DNA of 64,000 nucleotides, taken from the NCBI GenBank assembly GCA_016699405.1, contig CP064972.1:2325501-2389500 (forward strand). Reading direction: 5' to 3'. Below the pieces are notes generated by a model. The model had not been told where the DNA came from, searched no databases, and saw nothing but the letters and a program-made list of their open reading frames with translations. This document shows, piece after piece, positions 35,116 through 44,500 of this stretch; position 1 is the first letter of the stretch, and every line of letters starts with the position of its first letter. Source of the DNA: Holophagales bacterium. Its GTDB lineage: Bacteria > Acidobacteriota > Thermoanaerobaculia > Multivoradales > JAGPDF01. The position numbers and the translations under genes are program-made.

Positions 35116-37881
35116 TTACGGCCGATGCGCGCTCCACCCCGCGAGGTCGCCGGACTCGAAGCCGTCGTCGGTGAGCTCGGGAGGGGGGACGGCAAGCGTC
35201 GGCGAGAGGCACCACTCCTGGAGCGTGCCGGTGTCACCCGACGCAGCGTCGATCACCTTGAGCGACCAGCTCCCGGTGAGGGTGGCACCGTCGAACGCCG
35301 AGAGCAGGTTGTTCGGCTTGAGCGCCCCGGCGAGCGCCGGCGGATTGACTGCGCAAGCGTTCTCGACCAGATTGACTGCTTCGTCGTCGAGCGTCGCATC
35401 GAAGTTGTCGGCGCCGCAGCCGAACGTGGTGGCAGGAATCCCCGGCCGATCGACGAGGCGCACGGTGGTCGCCCCGTGGGTGACTTCGACGATCAGGTCG
35501 CTCACCCAGGTGTGCGTGCCGCGGATCGAGACATCGAGGTCGAGGATCGCCCCGCCGCTCGGCACGGAGATCGTGCTGGTGGCGCCCGCGGGCAAGTTGT
35601 CGGGAATCGCCACGCTCGTTGCATCGCAGTATCGCTGCTCGGTGCGGAAGTGCACGAGGCTCGAATCCGTCTGGCCGCAGAGGTTGGTCGCCGTCACGCG
35701 CCAGGAGTAGGTCGTGTCGATGGCCAGACCGGTGACCGGGACGCTGGTTCCGGACACCGTCGTGTCGAGGAGCGGTGTGGTCAACGACGGGTCGTCGTCG
35801 AGGACGACATGGTACGTGGTCGCGCCGGCGGCCGCGCTCCAGGTGAGGACCGTCGAGAGCGGCACGGCCGTAGCGCCGTTGGCGGGTGAAGCAGGGATCG
35901 GAGCGGCCGGGACGGTGGCCGTCAGGGCGAGCGTGACCGTTTCGCTCCGCGTCGTCGTCGGGTTCGCCTGGTCGGTGGCGACGACGCCGATCGCGTAGTC
36001 GCCGCTCGCCACCGCCGCCAGGTTGCCGACCGTGAGCGTGCTGGTGTTCGCCGGGCCGACCACCGGGTTCGGGGTGAAGGTGCAGGTCGCACCCGCCGGG
36101 CAGCCGGTGGCGCTCATCACGGTCGTCGCGGTGAACGGCGCCGAGAGCGTTGCCGCGAAGCTCGTGCTTCCCGCGCTGGCGCAGAGCGCCTGGCTGAGCG
36201 GAGCGACCGCCAGCCCGCCGCATCCGGGGACCTGGAAGGTGCCGATGCGCGTCTTCCACGGGGCGATGCCGGTCGTCTCGAGGTACTCGCCGGTGAACCA
36301 GAAAGTGCAGCCGTCGACCGGGTCGACGGTCATCGAGGAGAAGTCCCCCCAGTGGCCGGTCGGAGCCGTCTGCGCGCCGGTGCCGGTGTGCAGCGTCTGC
36401 TCGCCCTGGAGTGTGCCGGCGGGGTCGGCCGGCGTCCGCGTGGCGAAGCGCAGCGACGGGTAGAGGCCGGCCGTCGCGTCGACGACGTTGTAGCCCAGGG
36501 CCAGGTTGCCGTCGCGGTCGAGCGCCAGGCTCGGCATCCAGCGATGGGCCGCGTCGGGCGCCTGCGTCCCCTGCTGGAAGAGGCTCCAGCTTCCGCCGCT
36601 GCGTCGCAGCTCGAACCAGCGCGGTGCGGCGAGATCGCCGCTCACGGCAGCGTCGACCGTCCAGGTGCCGGCGAGGGTCTCGTGTCCGCCGTAGTTGCGG
36701 TAGACCAGCCGCGGCATCGGCCACCACGACCCGCTGTCGACGGTGACCGCCGTGCCGGGCTGCGCCAGGCAGTTGCGCACCTCGAAGCCGCAGACCGTCC
36801 AGTTGAACGCGGCGAGGCCGCCGGAGCTCGGAGTGAAGGTGGCGATCGGCGAGAAGGTCGAGCTTGCCGGCGTCGTCCAGTTCACCTTGAATTCGTAGAG
36901 CCGCAGCGTGTCGACGCCGGGCGACGGATTGAAGTACGGGTCGGTGCCGTCGAGGATCGTGTAGAAGAGCCCGCCGGACCCGGCCGGCGGCAGCGTCGTG
37001 CCGTCGAAATCGGCGGGCATCAGCAGGTTCTGGTAGTCCTGGAAGAACTGCGTCGGCCGCGCCGCCGTGCCGGCGAGCATCGCGGCGCGGTCGACGGCGT
37101 AGACGTCGTACTGCCCGGCGGCACCGGAGCTCGTGCCCATGAAGTAGGCCTGGTAGATCGAGTCCGGCCAGACGCCGATCTTCGGCGAGTCCGGGAAGCG
37201 CTCGGTCGCGATCTCGTAGAGGTTGTAGCTGCCCAGTGGATTGCTCGTCTGCGACACGGCGAAGCAGACGACGGTGCCGCTCGTCACGGCGATCTGCGCG
37301 AAGACCCAGCGGTTCGCCGGCTCGTCGTAGAGCACGGTGGCGCTGCCGTCGTTGTCGGTGGCGCAGATCGAGCCCTCGGCGGCCGCCCAGAGCGTGTTGG
37401 TGTTCCACGGTCCGTCGAGCAGCACGCCGCTCTTCGAGTAGACCGCGAAGCTGACGTTGACCACCTGCACGTAGTGATTCGGCCCGACGGCGCCGTTGGC
37501 GTCCGGTGGATAGAAGCCGTCCGGGTTCGCCAGCCCGGCGAAGCTCAGCCGCGGTGCCGGCGTCGTGGCGATCGCCGGCAGACGCGAGAGCGCGACGAGC
37601 GAATCCTCCTCCCGCACGCCGCTCGGCCGAGGGGTTGCCCCGCTGCCGAAGCTCCCGCCGGCACGGCTCGCCGAGGGGATCTCCCGCAGCTCGCGCTCGC
37701 CGAGCTCCGCGCTCGCCACCGGCGGAACCGTCGCCAGCGGCGGCGAGACCCACGGCCCGCGCACCGGAAGCGCCCGCGCACCCGAGTCAGCAACGACCGG
37801 TGCAGCAGCCAGACCGCCCGCGACGAGCAGCCACGCGGACAAGAAGAAGCGACAGCGAGAGGTCGAAAGAGAGTCACCCAC
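35116..37881 (-). CDS. Large secreted protein with propeller-like core, fibronectin-like and P domains (paralogue A)
   Basis: About 921 residues from GTG 37881, which gives a clean signal peptide (STSRCRFFLSAWLLVAGGLA) with an agga site upstream; TTG 37929 is an alternative. The core (about 110-520) shares many blocks with the gene at 41553-44993: GFYPPDANGAVGPNHYVQVVN, YTILDGTDPYFNPSPGVDTL, SWWPMPRLVYRNYGGHE, RWMPSLALDRDGNLALGYN. Next come Ig/fibronectin-like domains (about 530-715), then a proprotein-convertase P domain (about 725-890). It ends in DDGFESGDLAGWSAHRP, a likely C-terminal sorting-type tag. No protease motif is seen; role unknown. Confidence 0.87.
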   Translation of the reverse strand: MGDSLSTSRCRFFLSAWLLVAGGLAAAPVVADSGARALPVRGPWVSPPLATVPPVASAELGERELREIPSASRAGGSFGSGATPRPSGVREEDSLVALSRLPAIATTPAPRLSFAGLANPDGFYPPDANGAVGPNHYVQVVNVSFAVYSKSGVLLDGPWNTNTLWAAAEGSICATDNDGSATVLYDEPANRWVFAQIAVTSGTVVCFAVSQTSNPLGSYNLYEIATERFPDSPKIGVWPDSIYQAYFMGTSSGAAGQYDVYAVDRAAMLAGTAARPTQFFQDYQNLLMPADFDGTTLPPAGSGGLFYTILDGTDPYFNPSPGVDTLRLYEFKVNWTTPASSTFSPIATFTPSSGGLAAFNWTVCGFEVRNCLAQPGTAVTVDSGSWWPMPRLVYRNYGGHETLAGTWTVDAAVSGDLAAPRWFELRRSGGSWSLFQQGTQAPDAAHRWMPSLALDRDGNLALGYNVVDATAGLYPSLRFATRTPADPAGTLQGEQTLHTGTGAQTAPTGHWGDFSSMTVDPVDGCTFWFTGEYLETTGIAPWKTRIGTFQVPGCGGLAVAPLSQALCASAGSTSFAATLSAPFTATTVMSATGCPAGATCTFTPNPVVGPANTSTLTVGNLAAVASGDYAIGVVATDQANPTTTRSETVTLALTATVPAAPIPASPANGATAVPLSTVLTWSAAAGATTYHVVLDDDPSLTTPLLDTTVSGTSVPVTGLAIDTTYSWRVTATNLCGQTDSSLVHFRTEQRYCDATSVAIPDNLPAGATSTISVPSGGAILDLDVSIRGTHTWVSDLIVEVTHGATTVRLVDRPGIPATTFGCGADNFDATLDDEAVNLVENACAVNPPALAGALKPNNLLSAFDGATLTGSWSLKVIDAASGDTGTLQEWCLSPTLAVPPPELTDDGFESGDLAGWSAHRP

Positions 37882-37912
37882 CGGCAAAGTCCTCGCAACG
37901 AACACCCGAGCC

Positions 37913-37980
37913 CACGACGAGCGGCCCAAGGCGGTTGGCCTAGGCTAATCGCGGGGGGAGGGGGATGCAAGGAGCGGGGG
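37913..37980. repeat. Repeat B, copy 1
   Basis: About 65 bases (starting cacgacgagcggcccaaggc) closely match 39558-39619. In both places the element lies just upstream, in the direction of transcription, of a minus-strand gene (paralogue A here; the RHS-tail gene at the other copy). It may carry a shared promoter region. Confidence 0.72.
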
Positions 37981-38158
37981 CTCCAGGAGCGCCTTGTTCC
38001 TTGCCCGGGTCCTACGGCGTGTGAGTGGAACCCTCACCTCATGGGGAAGTGCTTTGCTCCATCCCGTCATTTGCCTCGACTAGTCCCTGCCTTGATCATC
38101 TGAGAGAGGGTTTGAGCGGCGAGACCGATCGAGCGTTGCGAGTCTTCCAGACTGCCGC

Positions 38159-38638
38159 CTATCGGGGTTCCCTCCTTTGCCACCGACCGACCAGTCGGGA
38201 CGCGGCGAAGAGCGAGCCAAGTACGAGACAATAGAGGGCGTAGAAAAGCAGAGCCAGACTCGGGTTGCTCGCTGCTATACCAAGATGGGGAAGGTGACCC
38301 CGCCTGTCAATTGCAGGAATGAGGAGGAGCCCACCGCAGGCACACAACCCCGCCGCCAGGCTCACCAGAATTTGCATTGGGGATTCGTCCTCGGCCCGTC
38401 TTTTCCCGAGTCTGAGGCCATGCATTGAGACGAGAATGCCGACCAGTAAGACGAAGATGAGATCGGCTCGAATTCTCAATCCCATTGTGGATGTGTTGAC
38501 TCCAGACAACAGGCCTTCCGCTTCACCCAGGCTTAAGACGCTTGCCTTCCAAAGAAACAGCAAGGAACTCCCAGTAGCGAGATAAAGGCCCGGAAGCCCT
38601 AGCGCGAGAAAGACGATCCGTTTCACGGACTCTGCCAT
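38159..38638 (-). CDS. Four-helix membrane protein, candidate immunity protein
   Basis: 159 residues with about four hydrophobic segments (near 8-28, 57-77, 89-110, 125-147) and a basic tail. It starts 23 bases after the HExxH toxin-like gene and is transcribed with it. That place is where polymorphic-toxin systems put the immunity gene, so immunity is the leading guess. No family is recognised. Base composition is less GC-rich than the core genome, which fits an acquired island. Confidence 0.7.
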   Translation of the reverse strand: MAESVKRIVFLALGLPGLYLATGSSLLFLWKASVLSLGEAEGLLSGVNTSTMGLRIRADLIFVLLVGILVSMHGLRLGKRRAEDESPMQILVSLAAGLCACGGLLLIPAIDRRGHLPHLGIAASNPSLALLFYALYCLVLGSLFAASRLVGRWQRREPR

Positions 38639-38661
38639 GAGAGCTGAAATAAGAGCAGCAG

Positions 38662-39432
38662 CTACGGATCAAAGGAGGAGGCGAAGCAGGCCTTCATGAT
38701 GCCGTCGTGGCATTCACTCTTGTCTGAGAAGCGGACATGGAGAATCTCGTGGAACATTGACTGAGCTGCTTGTCGCCACGAAACGCGGAAGAGCTTCTGA
38801 CAGAGCACGGGGGATCCTCCAGTGAAGATATTAGCAACTGAGAGCCCGCCAGTCTCAGTTCTCCAGCACGGACTCTGGTCGCATTGCACGAAAGGCTTGG
38901 TTCCTTCAATCGGCAAGAGCATGTCAGTGAAGTCCTCTCCTCCGCACTTCGCAAGTTCGCTCTTGCAGTGAGCATTCCCAGCTATCTCGCGGCGGATGTG
39001 ATTCATGGTGGCCAGCACGCAAGTCGCGTCTTGCTTCGCTGCGCAATCTCCGAGAGAAGTGCCGCAACGGAAACCGCCACAGTCGGGAGCGATCGTGAAG
39101 AGACCGAGAGGATCTGCGTAGGTGTTCGGGTTGGAAGCGGCGTAAAGGTAGGGCTTTGGCGAGAGCTCCGATGGGGCAGGGTCAACGCTTTCGTAGCGGT
39201 CAGTCGCCACTTCATACCAACGATGCAGGTTGTAATACAGCCCCGACGCGATCTGGGTGTTGTTCCAGGCGGCGTCGTCCCACTGGCCGGGGAGGCGGAG
39301 ATTGAGGCCGAAGGAGCGGGCGTTGCTCCAGTCCTCGCCGAAGGGCTCGAAGCAGGCTGGCGAGCTCGAATGGGCAGCGCGTCCCTCCGGCTCGTGAGCT
39401 CTTGCGCGGCTCGGCTGCGACGTGCTCGGCAC
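38662..39432 (-). CDS. Truncated RHS-core protein with C-terminal HExxH metallopeptidase-like toxin domain
   Basis: 256 residues from GTG 39432, which has a perfect AGGAGG site seven bases upstream; this start and site recur in repeat A copy 2. Residues about 1-43 are the repeat-coded leader ending in FEPFGEDWSNARSF. About 44-115 are the end of an RHS core (NLRLPGQWDD, GLYYNLHRWYEVATDRYESV, PYLYAASNPNTYADPLGLF). The rest is a Cys-rich domain with F-H228-E229-I-L-H232, the zinc-protease HExxH pattern. In RHS toxins the part after DPLGL is the variable toxin. The giant RHS shell is absent, so this is an orphan cassette; toxicity is inferred. Confidence 0.78.
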   Translation of the reverse strand: MPSTSQPSRARAHEPEGRAAHSSSPACFEPFGEDWSNARSFGLNLRLPGQWDDAAWNNTQIASGLYYNLHRWYEVATDRYESVDPAPSELSPKPYLYAASNPNTYADPLGLFTIAPDCGGFRCGTSLGDCAAKQDATCVLATMNHIRREIAGNAHCKSELAKCGGEDFTDMLLPIEGTKPFVQCDQSPCWRTETGGLSVANIFTGGSPVLCQKLFRVSWRQAAQSMFHEILHVRFSDKSECHDGIMKACFASSFDP

Positions 39433-39536
39433 CCTCGACCCTCCTGACGGCAGGTTTCTCGGCGCCGTTTCGGCGGACGGAATCGACGGCCTTACGCTAC
39501 TCGCAGCCTCGAGAGGTTGCAATCGGGTCGCCGCAC
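39311..39536. repeat. Repeat A, copy 1
   Basis: About 226 bases matching 41216-41442; the first 60 bases are identical. On the minus strand it carries an AGGAGG site, a GTG start and the first ~43 codons of the RHS-tail gene. Copy 2 has a one-base length difference near 41370, which breaks any frame running through from further upstream. Confidence 0.88.
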
Positions 39537-39557
39537 GGTTCTACAAGGCGGGAGTCG

Positions 39558-39619
39558 CACGACGAGCGGCCCAGGGCGGTTGGTCTCGGCAGATCGCGGG
39601 GGGATTCAAGGAGTGGGTG
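39558..39619. repeat. Repeat B, copy 2
   Basis: Matches 37913-37980 with a few substitutions and a short gap. It lies about 125 bases upstream of the GTG start of the RHS-tail gene on the minus strand. Confidence 0.72.
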
Positions 39620-39657
39620 TTCTTCGAGCCCTGCTAGGTGACGGTTTGGGAACTCCG

Positions 39658-40020
39658 TCAACCGTCACCGGTCTCGCGGCCAACACGTTCTTGAGGCGGC
39701 GGCGCCACCATGGCCAATCTACTCGAGAGCTCAAGGGTGACCAGGAGAAGACCTAGGCCACCGGTCCAGAAGATCCGCCGCAGGGCATGCCTCCGTTCTG
39801 CAGCATCAGTGCGGACCCTTCTAAGCAGTGCGGCGAGTACACCGAGGTGACCAACAAAGCCAACGGCAGCCAACGGGAGCCCTAGCCTCACCGTGTCGCC
39901 TTCGTGGAGAACGTTCGCCCCTTCCAGCAGCACTCCGAGTGGCAAGGGAATCACGGTCGCGCAGAAGCATGTCAGCGCGATGTTCCTCCAACGATCTGCC
40001 TGCTTATCTCGACTGGGCAT
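39658..40020 (-). CDS. Small membrane protein of the accessory island
   Basis: 120 residues from ATG 40020 (GTG 40047 is also possible). Three hydrophobic segments: near 15-35, 50-70 and 90-108. No family recognised. It lies between the two repeat-A cassettes and is read in the same direction. It may be an immunity or accessory protein, or a remnant. Confidence 0.58.
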   Translation of the reverse strand: MPSRDKQADRWRNIALTCFCATVIPLPLGVLLEGANVLHEGDTVRLGLPLAAVGFVGHLGVLAALLRRVRTDAAERRHALRRIFWTGGLGLLLVTLELSSRLAMVAPPPQERVGRETGDG

Positions 40021-40219
40021 GTCCGCTCCGAGTCTCGCGCCAGCCACTCCGCTTCTTGCCGTTCCGGGGCTGCGGCGATGCCTGCAGACGACACCGCACG
40101 TGGCAGCCGCTGGAGGAGAGTTCCAGAATGCGGATCTGCGTCGTGATCGGGCAATGGGCCTGATGCGCTCTCATGAATTCGAAGACCGTGATGGGATCGA
40201 ATCGGGTTCTGGGATAGCT

Positions 40220-40594
40220 TCAAGTGACGAACACGGCCAGCAGGAGACCGAGGTACAGCGCAGCGACTGCGATGAGAATCAGCAGTAGTCTTCTTGTGTC
40301 GCCCGGCGGGGCTGGCTGCGGGCCGTAGAGTCCATTCGCCCGGTTGTTGTGGTCGATCACTAAGTAGCCTCCAGCGCAGCAGGTCCCAATCGCGAGGCCC
40401 AAGATCACACCCTCTCCCGTGATCCAGAACGCCGCAACGGAGACCACGAGAATCACTGCGGCGATCGCGAGGCGGTCTCTCCTGGCGCTCTCAACGGGTT
40501 CGATCTTGCGCACCATTTTCTTCGCGCCGTCCACTATGGCAGGGATCGCAGGTCCTGTGGCCTGTCGCGTGGCGTAGGAGACGCTTGCCGGCAA
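40220..40594 (-). CDS. Small membrane protein of the accessory island
   Basis: Up to 124 residues from TTG 40594; ATG 40516 would give 98 residues starting MVRKIEP and is perhaps more likely. Two or three membrane helices (AIAAVILVVSVAAFWITG, then VILGLAIGTCCAGGYLVI, and LLLILIAVAALYLGLLLAVF). No family recognised. It follows the 110-residue gene in the same direction. Confidence 0.58.
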   Translation of the reverse strand: MPASVSYATRQATGPAIPAIVDGAKKMVRKIEPVESARRDRLAIAAVILVVSVAAFWITGEGVILGLAIGTCCAGGYLVIDHNNRANGLYGPQPAPPGDTRRLLLILIAVAALYLGLLLAVFVT

Positions 40595-40629
40595 AGAACT
40601 GGGAAGGTCATCGGAGAAAGAAGCGAGAA

Positions 40630-40962
40630 CTACTGCGTCACGGGCCCAAAAGTCATGGTGCAGACCACCCTTCTGTCTGCGTCGAGGTACGGAACCGCCA
40701 CCATTCGGCCGCGCTCGCTAGCGACCACTGCCTCGAAGGTCGGCACTGAGCGGCACCCGTGTGGCAGTGTATGCGTCAGGGAAACGACATTCGGGATTGC
40801 GCCAAGGCTCGCTGCAGCAACTTCTACAGGCGTTCCCGGCGAAATGGCATCCACGTTGCGGAGGAAGTTCGCTTGGCCGGTCCGATCTTGCCAGTCCAAA
40901 TAGAAGACGACGACGGCAAGACCCAGCACTAGAGAAGCCCTCACCACTATTGCGAGCCGCAT
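40630..40962 (-). CDS. Small exported or membrane-anchored protein
   Basis: 110 residues from ATG 40962, only three bases after the stop of the second repeat-A cassette gene. An N-terminal signal anchor (VVRASLVLGLAVVVFYLDW) precedes a small domain; D-A-I-S-P-G-T-P-V-E-V-A-A-A-S-L-G is weakly like the BamE/SmpA fold start. Tight coupling makes it a candidate immunity partner of the upstream gene. Confidence 0.65.
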   Translation of the reverse strand: MRLAIVVRASLVLGLAVVVFYLDWQDRTGQANFLRNVDAISPGTPVEVAAASLGAIPNVVSLTHTLPHGCRSVPTFEAVVASERGRMVAVPYLDADRRVVCTMTFGPVTQ

Positions 40963-40965
40963 CCG

Positions 40966-41337
40966 CTAGTTCCTTGGGCAGCCTTGGTCAGGAGTCCAGA
41001 TCGGATGCCTGAGGGACTCCCGGAAACCCGAGCCAGATGCGGACTTCACGCCCGGGGTGATCTCAAGTGCACACGCGCTGTGGCAATTCGGCTTGCTATC
41101 GAGAATCCTTCGCCCGGAGTGGTCGGCCACTTGACGAGCGTGACCGCCGTCACCAAGCGAGTCGATGTCTGCACGGCTGATCTCGTCGGGCAGGATCTCA
41201 CTTCCCGTTGTTTCAAAGGAGCGGGCGTTGCTCCAGTCCTCGCCGAAGGGCTCGAAGCAGGCTGGCGAGCTCGAAGCGGCAACGCGTCCACTCGGCTCGT
41301 GAGCTCTTGCGCGGCTCGGCTTCGACGTGCTCGGCAC
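40966..41337 (-). CDS. Second repeat-A cassette: shared N-terminus with a different C-terminal region
   Basis: 123 residues from GTG 41337, with the same AGGAGG site at seven bases as copy 1. Residues about 1-41 match copy 1 (MPSTSKPSRARAHEPSG ... FEPFGEDWSNARSF). The rest is unrelated and lacks the RHS core end (begins ETTGSEILPDEISRADIDSL, ends HPIWTPDQGCPRN). Codon use looks coding. It may be a short toxin-like tail or a decayed RHS end. Confidence 0.62.
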   Translation of the reverse strand: MPSTSKPSRARAHEPSGRVAASSSPACFEPFGEDWSNARSFETTGSEILPDEISRADIDSLGDGGHARQVADHSGRRILDSKPNCHSACALEITPGVKSASGSGFRESLRHPIWTPDQGCPRN

Positions 41338-41442
41338 CCGCGACCCTCCTGGCGGCAGGCTTCTCGGCGCCCGTTTCGGCGGACTGAATCGACGGCTTCA
41401 CGCTACTCGCAGCCTTGGGAGGTTGCAAGGAGGCCGCCGCAC
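41216..41442. repeat. Repeat A, copy 2
   Basis: Matches 39311-39536. It stops matching at 41216, exactly where the two encoded proteins diverge. On its upstream side it ends about 45 bases before the terminator of paralogue B. Confidence 0.88.
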
Positions 41443-41486
41443 CGAGCTGCCAGGTGAGCGTCCTGGAGCATCCTCCCTCGCGACAA

Positions 41487-41517
41487 CGAAAACGGCCGGC
41501 CCCGGAGGGCCGGCCGT
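41487..41517 (-). terminator. Rho-independent terminator of paralogue B
   Basis: A perfect 11-bp stem (41492-41502 with 41507-41517, loop cgga) is followed, on the minus strand, by a run of Ts (complement of cgaaaa). It lies 36 bases past the stop of the large secreted protein and separates it from the cassette island. Confidence 0.87.
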
Positions 41518-41552
41518 CGTTCAACCGGTGGTGTCGAGAAACTGCGGGAAGG

Positions 41553-44500
41553 TCAGTTGTAGGCCCCGCCGTTCCAGGGCGCGAAGGCACCGCTCTCGAA
41601 GCCGTCGTTGAAGATGACGCCGGAGATGCAGGCCTGGACCTTCACGTCGTCGATGTGCCAGCCGTCGGGAGCGCGGCCTGCCGAGGTGTCCGTGCCGATG
41701 CGGAAGCGGAACTGGACGGTGTTGCCGGCGTAGGCCGAGAGGTCGACGACCGAGTTCAGCCAGTCCTGCGGGTCACCGCACCAGGCGCTGAGGTTGGCCA
41801 TCGGATTCGAGAAGCTCGCCGAGATGGTCCCGTTGTAGGGATCCGTCTGCAGCGATCCGTTGGGAATCTGCGTCCAGGTCGTGCCGCCGTTGGTCGTGAC
41901 CTCGATGATCGCGCCGTCGTAGCAGTTCGGCGGATTGTCCTCGAACGACTGGTAATTCCAGAACTGCAGCGTCAGCCCGGAGGCGGTCGCTGGCAGGACG
42001 ATCGCCGGGGAGACGAGCCGCTGATCGGACACCGTCGTCGTGTCGACCGCGAGGTAGGCGTTCGGTGCGCTGTGATTGCGCGTCGTCGAGCTTGCCCAGG
42101 TGTCGCCGGTGCCGCTGTGCGTCCAACCGGTGACGACGCCGTCGAAGTTCTCGAAGAAGACCTGCTGCGGCGTCGTGCCGATGCCGCAATCGCCCGGCAG
42201 GGCCGTCGTCGAGAAGGTGTAGGTCGCCGAGTTGAGTCCGGTGCCGCACGGGTTGCTCGGGGTGACGCGCCAGTACAGAACCGAGTTGCTGGGAAGATCG
42301 CTCGTCGGCGTGTAGCTCGTTCCGGTAATCCCGGACTGGTCGACGAGCAGCGTGCCGAAGCCGGCGGAGGTCGAGACCTGGAGGCGGTACGTCGCGGCCT
42401 GGGCGACCGCACCCCACTGGAAGGTCGGCCGGACGGCGACGTTGAGCGCGCCGTTGGCCGGGGCGGTGAGCGCCGGTGCCGCCGGAGAGGCGGTCGAGAC
42501 GCTCAGGCTGAGCGGCACGTTGCGGGTGATCGTCGGATTGGCGTTGTCGGTCGCCACCGCGTCGAAGTTGTAGGTGCCGGCGGCGACCGAGGCGAGGTTG
42601 CCGACCTGCAACGAGGTCGAAGTGGCCGGGAAGACGACCGGGTTGACCGTGTAGCTACAAGTCGCGCCCGCCGGGCAGGTCGAGGTCGACATGTTCGTCG
42701 TGCCGGCGAAGACGCCCGACAGCTCGACGCCGAAGCTTGCCGTGCCGGCGGTGGAGCAGAGCGACTGGCTGGTCGGCGTGACCGCGAGACCGCCGCAGCC
42801 CGGAATCTTGAAGTTGCCGATCCTCGTCTTCCACGATGCGTTTCCGGTCGTCTCGATGAACTCGGTGGTGAACCAGAAGGTGCAGTCGTCGGTCGGGTCG
42901 ATGTTCATCGCGGCATAGTCGCCCCAGCGGCCGGCCGAGCCGGTCTGGGAGCCACTGCCGACATGCAGCGTCTGCTCGGCCTGCATGGTGCCCAGCGGGT
43001 CGCCCGCGGAGCGGACGGTGTAGCGGATCGACGGGTAGAGCGTCGTCGCGGCGTTGAGCACGCTGTAGCCGAGGGCGAGGTTGCCGTCCCGGTCCGCGGC
43101 GATGCTCCCCATCCAGCGGTGATCGCCGTTCGGCGAGTAGGTGCCCTGCTGGTAGATCGTCCAGGTGCCACTTGTGCCGCCGGTGCGGCGCAGCTCGAAC
43201 CAGCGCGGCGCGGCGAGGTCGGGGGTGCCGGTCACGTCGACCGTCCAGGTGCCGTAGAGCGACTCGTGGGTGCCGTAGTTGCGGTAGACGAGCCGCTGCA
43301 TCGGCCACCAGGAGGCGCTGTCGATCTTCACCGTCGTGCCCGGCTGCGAGAGGCAGTTGCTGGTGAAGAAGCCGCAGACGGTCCAGTTGAACGCGGCGAG
43401 CGGCACCGGGGCACTGGACGGCGTGAACGAGGCAACCTGCGTGAAGGTCGAGTTCGCCGGCGTATTCCAGTCGACCTTGAACTCGTAGAGCCGCAGGGTG
43501 TCGACGCCCGGCGACGGGACGAAGTAGGGGTCGGTTCCGTCGAGGATGGTGTACATCAGGCCGCCGGTTCCCGACGGCGGGAGCGCGCTGCCGTCGAGGT
43601 CGGCCGGCATGAAGAGGTTGGGGAAGTTCTGGAAGTACTTGGCCGGACGCGCAGCGGCTCCGGTGAGCATGTTCGCCCGGTCGAGCGCGTAGACGTCGTA
43701 CTGGTTGGCGAACCCGGAGTTCGTCGTCATGTAGTAGGCGTTGTACGTCGGGTCCGGCCAGACCCCGAACTTGAAGTAGTCGGGGAACCGCTGGGTCGTC
43801 AGCGAGTAGAGGTAGTAGGCGCCGAGCGGGTCGGCGGTTTGCGAGATCGCCAGGCAGACGCGCTCGGGGGTCGTGGTGACGGAGAACTGGGTCAGCAGCC
43901 AGCGGCCCGCGGCCTTGTCGTACAGGAAGATCGCGTCGCCGTCGTTGTCGCTGGCGCAGCCACCGCCCATCGCGGTCCAGAGGACGTTGGTGTTCTTCTC
44001 GACGTCGGCCGGCGTCCCGTTCTTGTTGAAGACACGGAACTTGACGTTGACCACCTGGATGTAGTGGTTCGGGCCGACCGCGCCGTGGGTGTCGGGCGGA
44101 TAGAAGCCCTGCGTCTGGTCCATGCCCGGAAAATCGTTGAGCGGAGCCGGCGTCTCGGCGCCGTTGGGGTTGAGCGAGGTCGCGGCGAGCGGGTCGACGA
44201 TCTCCTCGTTGCGCGTGCCGAACTGATACCCCTCGCTGTCGTAGAGCGTCTCGTGGCGCGGCCGATTCGTCTCCTTCGGCTCGGGCGCCGGGCCGACCTG
44301 CGCCGGAAGCCCCGGCAGGTCGCGCAACGGCTGGGAGAGCCACGGCCCTTCGACGTCGATCTCGAACGGATGGGTCACCACCTCCGGCGTCGCCGGGTCG
44401 GCCGGGCCCGCGGCGCCGGACGGCCGGAGGAGCGCCGCCTCGATGCCCGTCGCGCCACCGCGTGCGTTGAAGAACTTGCTGTGCGGCTTGCCGTCGTCTA

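Noticed and set aside
39972..40223. 83-codon minus-strand frame between small membrane proteins
   Set aside because: It overlaps the better membrane-protein start at 40020 and has no hydrophobic or domain features; its overlap with the previous stop may be chance.
39311..41442. Insertion sequence or transposon bounded by the repeats
   Set aside because: No transposase, terminal inverted repeats or target duplication seen; the repeats are direct and carry gene starts.
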